DNA from: Akkermansiaceae bacterium UBA7331
GTDB taxonomy: Bacteria > Verrucomicrobiota > Verrucomicrobiia > Verrucomicrobiales > Akkermansiaceae
Reading direction: 5' to 3'
Length of the DNA: 64,000 nucleotides
NCBI GenBank assembly: GCA_002471255.1
Contig: DKPP01000011.1
Coordinates: forward strand, 450,642 to 514,641
The translations under genes were made by a program, and so were the position numbers. The notes beneath the pieces were generated by a model that was not told the origin of the DNA, did no database searches, and saw only the letters and a list, made by a program, of their open reading frames with translations. Below are positions 44,401 to 53,633 of the stretch, in pieces (the first letter of the stretch is position 1; each line of letters opens with the position of its first letter).

Positions 44401-45307
44401 GAATAGTTTGTTGAGATGAGTCATTAGGGAGAATACCATATGGAGCAATAAAAACGGATTGATCGTCTTTTAAGCCTTTTAATATTTGTACATGTTCCGC
44501 ATTTGGTAAGACATTTCCGATGGGAGCATAGGATAAACTTGATTCGCGTCTGACTATATTAGCCCAAGCTAAATCAGCCTCTAGCGTAAGTTTAGGATCT
44601 AATATTTTACATTGATTTAGCAACCACAAGATGCGCTCCCCATCATTTTTGGATGATTCCCAAGAATTAGGCGTTTTGAATAAAGAGAAATCTACTTTGG
44701 CCCAAGGGTTCCATCCATAATATTGGTCTTTGGGTATATCATTTAAATCACGATTTTCCAGTAATTGACGATAGAGACTTGGATTTTCCCATGATTCTTG
44801 TCTGTCTATTAACCAATGATTAGCCAAATCTAAAGCACAATGGGCTGCTAGAGTTTTTTTGTCTTGTTTTTTTGCTAATGCAAATGCTTCCCATAAAAAT
44901 TTTTGACCTCTTATACTAAATGGTTTTTTATCGGGGAAGGTCTGGTTTTTTGTAAAATTGGGGTCTTCCAATAACTGAAAATATCCGAGGCCTAAAGCCA
45001 AGGCGTATTCTGCTGAATGAGGGAATTTTTTTAATAATTGGTCAGAAAGATTGATATATAAATTTTTATTGTTGTATTTGTTTTCTTTGATTAATCCACT
45101 TATAAGGACTGGCACTAATTTGTCTGCCGTTTTTGGGTTACCTTGTAGAAGTTGAGTCCATGCTTCATGGATTGACTGATTATCTTTGAAATAATCTTCC
45201 TGTATGGTCGTATCGTCAGATTTAGCTTGTGAATCATTGTCTGCTTTGACCAGATTTAGAGAAAGAGATAGTAGCGCGTAATATATTAAATAAGAGTAAG
45301 TTTTCAT
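41408..45307 (-). CDS. A2M-like protein without thiol-ester domain (array member A)
   Basis: 1299 aa with a signal peptide ending VKADN and no lipobox. N-terminal helical/TPR-like part (about 60-400, e.g. YLETYLTAYKENPENFSIAF), then macroglobulin-type beta domains, including an MG2-like segment (VIYDQPFYSEGDTIKGKVIC) and a bait-region-domain-like segment (EYPGYELGQPVNILITTAKD). The protein ends soon after the A2M-domain junction FKWYGSIKTNSKGQASIPFT and WTIKAWANT; the thiol-ester and C-terminal domains of a complete A2M are absent. The tail is very basic (NIKKHKPKNKQVK), unlike the other short copies. Only 8 bp separate it from the stop of member B, so it is co-transcribed with B. It is the most divergent short copy. 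Confidence 0.8.
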   Translation of the reverse strand: MKTYSYLIYYALLSLSLNLVKADNDSQAKSDDTTIQEDYFKDNQSIHEAWTQLLQGNPKTADKLVPVLISGLIKENKYNNKNLYINLSDQLLKKFPHSAEYALALGLGYFQLLEDPNFTKNQTFPDKKPFSIRGQKFLWEAFALAKKQDKKTLAAHCALDLANHWLIDRQESWENPSLYRQLLENRDLNDIPKDQYYGWNPWAKVDFSLFKTPNSWESSKNDGERILWLLNQCKILDPKLTLEADLAWANIVRRESSLSYAPIGNVLPNAEHVQILKGLKDDQSVFIAPYGILPNDSSQQTIHLSGRENYLETYLTAYKENPENFSIAFKLATEFWNRSQFDRATNILKELEKNQANLTEKQRTILKETLTAISSPCIIAQTEYLNLPITDAPNNVVSVPIFYRNSPKETWTVSRLDMAKLSEEKIKELSSKKENLNYESFNYNVDPLLKAIEDNSEPLQKYLEQPVSFTIGAETAKPYQWYIGKMDVPIEEPGYYVVKSSNKDNPQTFLIHYSPIAYFIKQTDTGVSLYFYSRKTSKPIEGITGTLHLFYQDGETKTASTFHVRTDNQGSCDIIINQPKTELNHTDDKLDGVVYFEKEANSLIYTGNFQVEGKRFIIPPSYETIDLFDNRNKPQTDDMIFGSVIYDQPFYSEGDTIKGKVICGKPNINNPNTQGIEGTKVKLIATTYDYEKDRIFEKIYTLNKNGSFEFQLPIPQDFNKGNIYITLFDLSNEDKPSLILTCTQPIYVAGVNNDKFPYQISWHPGNDENTLSFKADSKKNTSPLDIRISTRLSPRYPYTSTNSLHSINLLINNKLHFNSTDKSSYSFISPHYPNDNPQYLGYEFYRANIHYLGETINQLLPAHFEKFTISALPKQNFGAVGMPYSIQWTAKNSNNINYSNVRGKISLVAKNQQQTAIQSWDIELNAYGTNKWEFIPTLSGDYLLISEWKHPNGQKANYTLPIFIAGNSEKTSFDSFNVIPEYPGYELGQPVNILITTAKDSQYVWLFLNHANIRNSKQLIKTSNHQYILTIPKEQTLQYPLSLSAVELNSAGPQKETIDINDPPANQCLLLTLTPNKEVYKIKEKGSVTVSVTHLNGEPVPNAEVCISIYASLFDDAMTWRLQNESLFQQMWGNSSHTLLNRELNILRCYNENDDEIKVDESYLLNQIRNSQHKSEHSLFLYRDNSEQQSSSLLKTFTAFPPGKDARPSIYELTMINSEMDGPMPQYNKPIAQFKWYGSIKTNSKGQASIPFTLPATPQEWTIKAWANTETMQYGNSSIRIKAINKNIKKHKPKNKQVK

Positions 45308-45315
45308 CGTTTGTT

Positions 45316-48300
45316 TTAGTTGTCGTTTTTAGGTTTTTCAAAATTCCAGAGTTTTTGTGTATAACCTTCTTTTAAATCTTTGGTGTGGGCCTTTACTTTG
45401 ATACGCCAAGAGGAAGACTCTAATGGTAAAGTAAAAGGAATAGACGCTTTACCCTGTGCATCTGTTTGAATATCGGAAGAAAAGAGCAAGGAATATCCCC
45501 AGTCATAGGGCGGATGTATTGGTTCATTAGGTAAATCCGGTGTGAGGTTTCGCTTATCAAAGTTTCTTGGTTTACTTGGGTAATGTCTGCCTATGTAAGA
45601 TGTTTTTAAATTTTCATCCCTATTAGATACGATACTAAAGGCGCAACCATCATTTCCATTATAGAATCTTGGACTAATATAAAATGCTCTATAATTTCTT
45701 GAACTGAATAGATGATATGAAGATCCAGTGCTTATTTTGGATGCATAGTTCACTTTCGGCCATATGGGGAACATCGCATTTAACCTTCGTGATGATGAGT
45801 TTTTGTCTAAATTGGCATCATAGATGCTGACAAATAATAGAGCATTAGCTATAGGTTCCCCATTTTCATCTTGTACCTGAACATCTAATTGTCCTTTTTT
45901 GGGATTCTCTATGTCGGTTGTTATCGATGTCACAATATCCAGATTTTTTAAATCGGGTAATATCCATATGCTTTTTTGCTTGGTAGCACTCATCTGATTA
46001 TGGGCGTGTGTAGCCATCACCTCGAAATTAGACCAATCAGATTTATCCGGTTTAATGCGAATGATTTTATATCCCTTATCTATCGGATATGTTTGAGTAG
46101 TTTGCTTTTGTGTGCCGGCTCTCATATCAAACCAAATGGTACCGCCATCTGAAGGAGCTGTTATAAGAAGTTCAACCTCCTCATTGGGAGCATATTCTCT
46201 TTTGCTTGGAATGATTTGTATAGACCGGAATGGGCTCTGTATATTATCTCCCACGATACAAAGAGGCGTATCTGTGTAGGATATGCCTCCCTCTTGGTCA
46301 ATCCATGTGCCTTTAAGACGATACTCACCTGCGATTGTAGGGATAAAATCTAGCTTTGCCTTGCCTTTTTCGTCAGTAGTTACTGTCCAAGATTGGATGA
46401 TATCATCTGTGGTAGGATTTTGATTCGTGTCTTCAAAGACTAAATAATCATAGGTAGATACGGCTTTGGCATTTTCATTTTTACGTATTAGCTGAATATT
46501 TCCTTTGACTTGTTTAATGTCTGTACCCATGACGCTGTGGGCTTCCCATGTAATGTGATAGGGTTTGTCTTGAGTGGCGAATGTTGAAGAAGGATAGTCG
46601 ATGAGGAGAAGAGGATAATTGGAAACACGATATGTTTTTTCTATGGGAAATGATTGCCCCTCTTCATTTATATATAGACCTTTAATCTGATAGCAAAAAC
46701 TTTGAAATTGTTTCGTAGGCTCCAACTTAATCGGGAATAAGTGGTTGTAGCTAAATATAGCCTGTCCATGATCATCAAGAGTTAAAATATCGTTGAGAAG
46801 TCTTGTCGGCCAGATCTCTATATTAAAATCAGCAGTACGAAATTCATGTTGCATCCAATGATCCATGGATGATTGGTTCTTTTCGTACTCATCCTCTTTG
46901 TAAGTAAGTATGTATTTGATTATGCCTTTCGGAACGTCGCTTGATTCTGAAGCCTCAAATCCCATAGTGATCGGTTTGCCATATTCGATTTTATTATTTT
47001 TGATCGTGATGTTTATAGGCGATTTATCGATCTCTTCGTTTTCAATATCAACCTTAAAAGTATTAGCGTAATTCGAATCTTTTTCCGTTATTTGAACTTT
47101 TATTTGACTTCTACGGTTAGACTCTCTTTTAGATGTATTGGGTAATGGTATATCAAAATTGATGATTCCAAACTCATTAGGGGTCTTAATGATTTTGTTA
47201 TTTATTTTTTCAAAAGGGTCAGGGTAGTTTTCAGCTTGTGTCTCTATCAGTAACTCCTTCGACGGAGTAGCATCTGTAAAGCTATTATCATAGTTAGAGA
47301 TGACACACTGACCTTTAATGGTATCACCCGGAAAATAGACCGGTCGATCAAATTGGCAATAGATCGATTGTAGATCAGTTGCTTTTTTCGAGTCTTTTTC
47401 AGATAATTGTTTTTGGTTACTGTCCGTTATACACTCAAGCCTAGTCGGTTCGATAACACTTTTTTTGTCTCCTTGAGAAATAATGCCGCCTATATAAACG
47501 TCTGCTCGATTCCCATTATCATCAATAACATTTTCAAAGGGCGTTTTTATCTTAAAGATCCCCATTTCATCTGAAACGCATTCAATTTGCTCATGAAGTA
47601 TTTTGTCCTTAGATCTCATATAGACATAAAAAATCCCTTGGGCTTTGACGACAGGTTTACCGGTATCTTTATATGCGCTGATGCATTCAAAACCATTGAC
47701 GGTATTTCGTAGTAGGTAATTAAATGGGTCGATTCGAACAAAACATGGATATTTGACAGTATTATTTTTACCTTCAATAGCATATATCCCCTCTTTGTTA
47801 ATAGGTAATTTTATTTCCTCATTGAACCATTCATTTGATCGTGATGTAGAGAAATCTGATGATATTTCAGCTATTTGCTTACAATAGCGATCTTTTTGTG
47901 GCTTTATCGTTGACTCCCAAAGTGAATCATACGTTAATTTTCCTATTTTTCTGGCATGTTCGTTCGGATCAGTAATAGTTTTTAATTCATCAAAAGCATC
48001 TTTGTACACTTGGACGAGATCAATTTCATCAATCGTCAAAATATCTTTGGGAGAATTGCAATACCGAGCTAATATGGAAATACCATCATTTGTAAGGGCC
48101 TCTTGAGAAATTTTATTTTGATCGGTTTTATTGTAGAGTCTAAGACAAGGATGCCCAATGTCATTTAAAAAACTGCATTGTCGTGATAATTTCTCCTTAT
48201 CCTCATTAGATATGTGCTTGAGACATTCATCCATCACTTTTTTTGCTTCGGTGAACATGCCCCTGTTCCATAATTCCATAGCTAGATAATTAGACACGTC

Positions 48301-49365
48301 AGATTGTTTCGGATCGTCTTTCAGTATATTACGATATACTTGAATGTAATCATTAGCGCCGGTCAGAGTTAATACACGACCATTCTGAGACTCTTCTTCT
48401 GAACTGCCAAGGGTTTCGCTCGGAAGATAATATTCATTGACTTTTAGTTTTCTTCGTATGTGATAAGCCTCATTTTGTACGATGTCGTTTGAGTAAGGGA
48501 CACATTGTTGTGCAAACCAAATTCGCATAAGATTTGCCCATTTGAGATCGACTTCGTTTTTACATTTGGGGTTGAGCCTCTTTGCTTCTTGGAAAAGCCA
48601 AAGGACGCGTTCCCCATCACTTTTTGCCTCTTCCCAACTTGGAGGTGTTTGAAAAACTTGAAAGCGATAGATAACAATTTGTTTTACTTGATCTAGAGAT
48701 GGATTTGGAGATGGTGGTTGAGGTTGAGTTTGTAGTATTGGATTGGCTTCAATAGGTGTTAAGCCTGTGCTGAAAACATTTGTTGGAGTATCACGAAATT
48801 GATTCAAATCACCATTTAAAATATTTGCAATTCGAATGGCTATAGTTGCGGCAAGTTTGTTTTTCTTTTGCTGCTTAGCGAGATTAAATGCTTTGACAAA
48901 ACGATCTAGGGCCTTTTTTTTGTTAAAAGTAGGATCGTAAACACGTGCATATTCATTTGGTCCGTATTCACTTTCTTCATCAATATTAACTAATGGATTA
49001 CAAAAAACGTCAGGTAAGATCAAATAGGTCTCAGCTATCGCTGAAAGGTGCTCAGGGGAATGAGGGAATATTTTTAAAAGTTCATCTTCTTTTGTTTGAA
49101 AGTCAATGTATTCTTTCGGAGTATAGGCCAGTACATTTTGGGTATATTTCAATAGCGTTTTTTGAATATCTTGAGTTTTGTTATTGATAAGAATTTGCCA
49201 TAATTCAGAAGCTTTTAACTTTTGTTGTTCTTCACGTTCTCTCCAATCACCCGTGGTTTCGGAATACGTATCTTCATCATCATCACTAATGGCATGAAGG
49301 GGAAAAATGGTGAATATGCTTGAGCTTATCAACAATGTGGAGAGAAATGTATTTGGAAAATTCAT
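45316..49365 (-). CDS. A2M-like protein without thiol-ester domain (array member B)
   Basis: 1349 aa with a signal peptide (TLLISSSIFTIFPLHA). Residues about 60-450 are helical with TPR-like units (YIQVYRNILKDDPKQSDVSN and following). Macroglobulin-like domains follow: GFECISAYKDTGKPVVKAQG (about 570), MG2-like QFDRPVYFPGDTIKGQCVI (about 670), SYPLLLIDYP-type strands and a bait-region-domain-like part (KREYAPNEEVELLITAPSDG). The gene ends at WRIKVKAHT and a short tail YTQKLWNFEKPKNDN; no thiol-ester domain. By eye about four residues in five match member C, except in about 1188-1258, which is far less similar. A periplasmic or secreted protease-binding role is inferred from the family. Confidence 0.82.
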   Translation of the reverse strand: MNFPNTFLSTLLISSSIFTIFPLHAISDDDEDTYSETTGDWREREEQQKLKASELWQILINNKTQDIQKTLLKYTQNVLAYTPKEYIDFQTKEDELLKIFPHSPEHLSAIAETYLILPDVFCNPLVNIDEESEYGPNEYARVYDPTFNKKKALDRFVKAFNLAKQQKKNKLAATIAIRIANILNGDLNQFRDTPTNVFSTGLTPIEANPILQTQPQPPSPNPSLDQVKQIVIYRFQVFQTPPSWEEAKSDGERVLWLFQEAKRLNPKCKNEVDLKWANLMRIWFAQQCVPYSNDIVQNEAYHIRRKLKVNEYYLPSETLGSSEEESQNGRVLTLTGANDYIQVYRNILKDDPKQSDVSNYLAMELWNRGMFTEAKKVMDECLKHISNEDKEKLSRQCSFLNDIGHPCLRLYNKTDQNKISQEALTNDGISILARYCNSPKDILTIDEIDLVQVYKDAFDELKTITDPNEHARKIGKLTYDSLWESTIKPQKDRYCKQIAEISSDFSTSRSNEWFNEEIKLPINKEGIYAIEGKNNTVKYPCFVRIDPFNYLLRNTVNGFECISAYKDTGKPVVKAQGIFYVYMRSKDKILHEQIECVSDEMGIFKIKTPFENVIDDNGNRADVYIGGIISQGDKKSVIEPTRLECITDSNQKQLSEKDSKKATDLQSIYCQFDRPVYFPGDTIKGQCVISNYDNSFTDATPSKELLIETQAENYPDPFEKINNKIIKTPNEFGIINFDIPLPNTSKRESNRRSQIKVQITEKDSNYANTFKVDIENEEIDKSPINITIKNNKIEYGKPITMGFEASESSDVPKGIIKYILTYKEDEYEKNQSSMDHWMQHEFRTADFNIEIWPTRLLNDILTLDDHGQAIFSYNHLFPIKLEPTKQFQSFCYQIKGLYINEEGQSFPIEKTYRVSNYPLLLIDYPSSTFATQDKPYHITWEAHSVMGTDIKQVKGNIQLIRKNENAKAVSTYDYLVFEDTNQNPTTDDIIQSWTVTTDEKGKAKLDFIPTIAGEYRLKGTWIDQEGGISYTDTPLCIVGDNIQSPFRSIQIIPSKREYAPNEEVELLITAPSDGGTIWFDMRAGTQKQTTQTYPIDKGYKIIRIKPDKSDWSNFEVMATHAHNQMSATKQKSIWILPDLKNLDIVTSITTDIENPKKGQLDVQVQDENGEPIANALLFVSIYDANLDKNSSSRRLNAMFPIWPKVNYASKISTGSSYHLFSSRNYRAFYISPRFYNGNDGCAFSIVSNRDENLKTSYIGRHYPSKPRNFDKRNLTPDLPNEPIHPPYDWGYSLLFSSDIQTDAQGKASIPFTLPLESSSWRIKVKAHTKDLKEGYTQKLWNFEKPKNDN

Positions 49366-49379
49366 AAGATATTCTTTTT

Positions 49380-49407
49380 ATAGTAAATTATGGTAAGAGG
49401 GGGTCAA
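49380..49407 (-). promoter_or_regulatory. Promoter of array member B
   Basis: Minus strand: AAACTTGACC, 16-nt spacer from the end of TTGACC, TACTAT, 14 nt before the ATG at 49365. The same layout precedes members C, D and E. Confidence 0.65.
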
Positions 49408-49480
49408 GTTTTTTTGATTTCTTAACTATGATGCAGAAGACATTTTAGGATTTCGGTATTTGAACTTTGATTTATTTATT

Positions 49481-52400
49481 CTAATTTGATTTTTCAAAGT
49501 TCCATAGTTTTTGTGTATAGCCTTCTTTTAAATCTTTAGTGTGAGCTTTTACTTTTATTCGCCATGAGGAAGACTCTAAGGGTAAATTAAAAGGAATGGA
49601 CGCTTTACCTTGTGCATCTGTTTGAATCTCGGAAGAAAAGAGCAAGGAATATCCCCAGTCATAGGGTGGGTATATGGGGGCATTAGGTAGATCCGGTGTG
49701 AGATTTCGCTTATCAAAGTTTCTTGGTTTGCTAGGGTAATGTCTGCCAATGTAAGGCATTTTTGATTTTTTATCTCTATTAATGTCACCACCATATGAAT
49801 AAGAATCATTTAGGTGAGATTTGAAATATATTGGAATATAAGTGCGTAAACTAAACAGACTATATGATGTTATCGTTTTTATGTCAGATGCACGGTTTAC
49901 TTCCTCCCATACGGGAAACATCACATTAAAACTTCGTGATGGTTCGCCTTTGTCTAAATTGGCATCATAGATGCTAATGAATAACTGAGCATTAGCTATA
50001 GGTTCTCCATTTTCACCTTGCACCTGAACATTTAAATGCCCTTTTTGAGGATTGTCCGTATCGGTAGTTATAGATGTCTCAATATCCAGATTTTTTAAAT
50101 CGGGTAATATCCATATGCTTTTTTGTTGGGTATATCTCATTCGTTCATGGGCGTGTGCAGCCATCACTTCGAAATTAGGCCAATCAGATTTATCCGGTTT
50201 AATACGAATGATTTTATATCCTTTATCTATCGAATATGTTTGAGTCGTTTGCTTTTTTGTACCGGCTTTCATGTCAAACCAAATGGTACCGCCATCCGAA
50301 GGAGCCGTTATAAGAAGCTCAATTTCTTCGTTCGGGGCATATTCCCTTTTGCTTGGAATGATTTCAAGGGACTGGAATGGGCTCTGTATATTGTCCCCAA
50401 CGATATAAAGGGGCGTATCAGTATAGGATACACCGCCATCTTGATCAATCCATGTGCCCTTTAGATGATATTCACCTGAGATGGTTGGGGTAAAATCTAG
50501 CGTCGCTTTGCCTTTTACATCAGTAGTTACTGTCCAAGTTTGGATGATATCATCTATAGTATGATCTTGATTAGTGTCTCCCGGTACAAAATAATGATAC
50601 CAAGGTGTGGCCTCAGGGTTCGGTATGGAACGTATTAGCTGAATGGTTCCCTTGACTTTGTTAATGTCTATACCCATGACGCTGTGCGCTTCCCATGTAA
50701 TGTGATAGGGTTTACCTTGAGTGGCGAATGTTGAGGAAGGATAGTCGATGAGGAGAAGCGGATAATTGGAAATACGATATGTTTTTTCTATAGTAAATGA
50801 TTGATCCTCTTCATTAGTATATGAGCCTGTAATCTGATAGCAAAAACTTCGAAATTGTTTCGTAGACTTAGGTTTAAGCGGGAAGAAATGGTGATAGCTA
50901 AATGTTGCCTGTCCATCATCATCAAGGGATAATATATCCATAGCAAGTGTTGTTGATCTTCTCTCCATATTAAAATCATCAGTGCCTAATTCATGTTGCA
51001 TCCAATGACCCATGGGTGATTTGTCGCTTTCATACTCATCTTCTTGGCACGTAAGCATATATTTGATAGAGCCTTGAGGGATTTCGTCGCTTGATTCTGA
51101 AGCCTCAAATCCAATAGTGATTGGCTTGCCATATTCGATTTTATTATTTTTGATCGTGATATTTATTGGCGATTTATCGATTTCTTCGTTTTCAACATCA
51201 ATGTTAAAACTATCAAAGTAATTCGAATCTTTTTCCATTATTTGAACTCTTAATTGACTTCTTTTGTTAAACTCACTTTTAGATGTTTTGGGTAATGGTA
51301 TCTCAAAATCAATGATTCCAAACTCATTTTGAGTTTTAGTAATTTTGTGATTTATTTTTTCGAAAGGGTCAAACCAGTTTTCAGTCGATGTTTCTATGAG
51401 TAACTCCTTTGATGAGGCACCGTCTGTAAAGCTATTATCATAGTTAGAGATGATGCCCTGTCCTTTAATGGTATCACCCGGAAAATATACCGGTCGATCA
51501 AATTGGCAATATATCGATTGTAGATTATTTGCTTTATCCGAGTCTTTTTCAGATAATTGTTTTTGGTTACTGTTCGTTATACACTCAAGTCTAGCTGGTT
51601 CGATCACACCTTTTTTATCTCCCTTAGAAATAAAGCCGGCTATATGAACGTATTTTTGATTTATATTATCGTCAGGAACATTTTCAAAGGGCATTTTTAT
51701 CTTAAAGATACCCATATCATCTGAAACACATTCAATTGTTTTTTGAAGCATTTTGCCATTTGCTTCCATGTAAACATAAAAAAGCCCTTGAGCCTTAGCG
51801 AGAGGCTTGCCGGTATCTCTATATGCGCCGATACATTCAAAACCCTCGATGGTATTTCGTACTAGGTAGTTAAATGGATCGATTCGAACGAAAAGTGGAT
51901 ATTTGACAGTATTATTTTTACCTTCAATAGCATATATCCCCTCTTTGTTAATAGGTAATTTTATTTCCTCGTCGAACCATTCATTTGGTCGAGGTGTAGA
52001 GAAATTTGACGATATTTCAGTTATTTGCTTACAATAGCGATCTTTTTGTGGCTTTATCGTTGATTCCCAAAGTGAATCATACGTTAAATTTCCTATTTTT
52101 CTGGTATGTTCGTTCGGATCTGTAATGGTTTTTAATTCATCAAAAGCATCTTTGTACACTTGGACTAGATCAATTTCATCAATCGTCAAAATATCTTTGG
52201 GAGAATTACAATATCGAGCTAATATGGGAATATCGTTATTTGCAAGGGGCTCCTGCGAAATTTTATTGTGATCATGTTTATTGTAGAGTCTAATGCAAGG
52301 ACGACTTATATCATTTAAAAACAAGCATGTTCGTGATAATTTTTCTTTATCCTCATTAGATATGTGTTTAAGGCATTCCTCCATCACTTCTTTTGCCTCG

Positions 52401-53515
52401 GTGAACATGCCTCTGTTCCATAATTCCATAGCTAGATAATGTGCTACGTCAGATTGTTTCGGATCATCTTTCAATAAATTACGATATACTTGAATGAAAT
52501 CATTAACACCGGTCAGAGTTAATACACGACCTTGCTGAGACTCTTCTTCTGAAATGCCAAGGATCTCGTTAGGAAGATAATATTCATTGATCTTTAGTTT
52601 TTTTCGTATTTGATAATCTGTGTTTGTCACGATGTCGCCTGAATATACGGCACTGTATTGAGCAAACCAAGTTCTCATGAGATTTGCCCATATACGATCA
52701 ACTTCGTTTTTACATTGGGGATTGAGGCTTTTTGCTTCTTGGAAAAGCCAAAGGACACGCTCTCCATCACTTTTTGCCTCTTCCCAACTTGGAGGTGTTT
52801 GAAAAACTTGAAAGCGATAGATAGCCGGCTCTTTTGTGCGAGGTCGATCTTTAAGGCAAGGATCCTCTTCAATCGGTGTTAAACCTTGGGAAAAAATATT
52901 TGAAGAAATATGATGAAATGCATTTAGATCTCCATTTAAAATATTTGCAATGCGAATGGCTATAGTTGCGGCAAGTTCATTTTTTTCCTGTTGCTTAGAG
53001 AGATTAAATGCTTTGACAAAACGATCTAAAGCTTTTTTTTTGTTAAAAGTAGGATCGTAAATAGTTGTATCTACATTTGGGCCGAAAATATTGTCTTCCT
53101 CAGTAGTGACTAATGGATTTTTAAAAACATCAGGTAAGGTTAAATAGGTCTCAGCTATCGCCAGCAAGTGCTCCGGAGAATGAGGGAATATTTTTAAGAG
53201 TTCATCTTCCTGTGTTTGAAAATCGATATTTGTTTGTGAAGTGTATGTTAGTACATTTTCAGTATATTCCGATAGCGCTTTTTGAATATCTTGAGTTTTG
53301 TTATTGATAAGACTCTGCCACAGTTCAGAGGCTTTTTGTTCGGCTGTTAACTTTTGTTGTTCTTCACGCTCTCTCCAAGTATGAGCGCTTTCGTAATATG
53401 TAGCATTAACATTATTGGATTCGATATCATCAACGGAACTAGCATGAATAGGGGTAATGGTGAATATGCTTGAGTTTATCAATAATGTGGAGAGAAATGT
53501 ATTTGGAACATTCAT
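49481..53515 (-). CDS. A2M-like protein without thiol-ester domain (array member C)
   Basis: 1344 aa, recent duplicate of member B with the same signal peptide, helical N-terminus, macroglobulin domains and truncated end (YTQKLWNFEKSN). Long segments match B almost residue for residue (LPINKEGIYAIEGKNNTVKY; QFDRPVYFPGDTIKGQ; KREYAPNEEIELLITAPSDG; RHYPSKPRNFDKRNLTPDLP). The exceptions are about residues 20-45 near the N-terminus and a segment of about 65 residues (1189-1255) just upstream of GRHYPSKP, where similarity drops sharply. No TED is present, and there is no remnant of one in the 115-bp gap after the stop. It has its own promoter. Confidence 0.82.
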   Translation of the reverse strand: MNVPNTFLSTLLINSSIFTITPIHASSVDDIESNNVNATYYESAHTWREREEQQKLTAEQKASELWQSLINNKTQDIQKALSEYTENVLTYTSQTNIDFQTQEDELLKIFPHSPEHLLAIAETYLTLPDVFKNPLVTTEEDNIFGPNVDTTIYDPTFNKKKALDRFVKAFNLSKQQEKNELAATIAIRIANILNGDLNAFHHISSNIFSQGLTPIEEDPCLKDRPRTKEPAIYRFQVFQTPPSWEEAKSDGERVLWLFQEAKSLNPQCKNEVDRIWANLMRTWFAQYSAVYSGDIVTNTDYQIRKKLKINEYYLPNEILGISEEESQQGRVLTLTGVNDFIQVYRNLLKDDPKQSDVAHYLAMELWNRGMFTEAKEVMEECLKHISNEDKEKLSRTCLFLNDISRPCIRLYNKHDHNKISQEPLANNDIPILARYCNSPKDILTIDEIDLVQVYKDAFDELKTITDPNEHTRKIGNLTYDSLWESTIKPQKDRYCKQITEISSNFSTPRPNEWFDEEIKLPINKEGIYAIEGKNNTVKYPLFVRIDPFNYLVRNTIEGFECIGAYRDTGKPLAKAQGLFYVYMEANGKMLQKTIECVSDDMGIFKIKMPFENVPDDNINQKYVHIAGFISKGDKKGVIEPARLECITNSNQKQLSEKDSDKANNLQSIYCQFDRPVYFPGDTIKGQGIISNYDNSFTDGASSKELLIETSTENWFDPFEKINHKITKTQNEFGIIDFEIPLPKTSKSEFNKRSQLRVQIMEKDSNYFDSFNIDVENEEIDKSPINITIKNNKIEYGKPITIGFEASESSDEIPQGSIKYMLTCQEDEYESDKSPMGHWMQHELGTDDFNMERRSTTLAMDILSLDDDGQATFSYHHFFPLKPKSTKQFRSFCYQITGSYTNEEDQSFTIEKTYRISNYPLLLIDYPSSTFATQGKPYHITWEAHSVMGIDINKVKGTIQLIRSIPNPEATPWYHYFVPGDTNQDHTIDDIIQTWTVTTDVKGKATLDFTPTISGEYHLKGTWIDQDGGVSYTDTPLYIVGDNIQSPFQSLEIIPSKREYAPNEEIELLITAPSDGGTIWFDMKAGTKKQTTQTYSIDKGYKIIRIKPDKSDWPNFEVMAAHAHERMRYTQQKSIWILPDLKNLDIETSITTDTDNPQKGHLNVQVQGENGEPIANAQLFISIYDANLDKGEPSRSFNVMFPVWEEVNRASDIKTITSYSLFSLRTYIPIYFKSHLNDSYSYGGDINRDKKSKMPYIGRHYPSKPRNFDKRNLTPDLPNAPIYPPYDWGYSLLFSSEIQTDAQGKASIPFNLPLESSSWRIKVKAHTKDLKEGYTQKLWNFEKSN

Positions 53516-53529
53516 AAGATATTCTTTTT

Positions 53530-53557
53530 ATGGTAAATTATGGTAAGAGCGCATCAA
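53530..53557 (-). promoter_or_regulatory. Promoter of array member C
   Basis: Minus strand: AAACTTGATG, 16-nt spacer, TACCAT, 14 nt before the ATG at 53515. Confidence 0.6.
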
Positions 53558-53633
53558 GTTTCTTTTTGATTTCTTAACTATGATGTGGAAGATATGTTAG
53601 GATTTCCGGTATTTGAACTTTGATTTATTTATT

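Larger units (their letters stand above)
45316..53633 (-). repeat. Tandem duplication unit: members B and C plus upstream intergenic DNA
   Basis: Gene B with its upstream gap (49366-49480) and gene C with its upstream gap (53516-53633) are near-copies about 4.1 kb long. The two gaps share the AGATATTCTTTTTAT box, the promoter and the TTTGATTTATTTATTCTAAT segment. Some blocks are identical for about 70 bp (around 47750 and 51900), others are much less similar, which suggests gene conversion or uneven selection. Confidence 0.75.
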
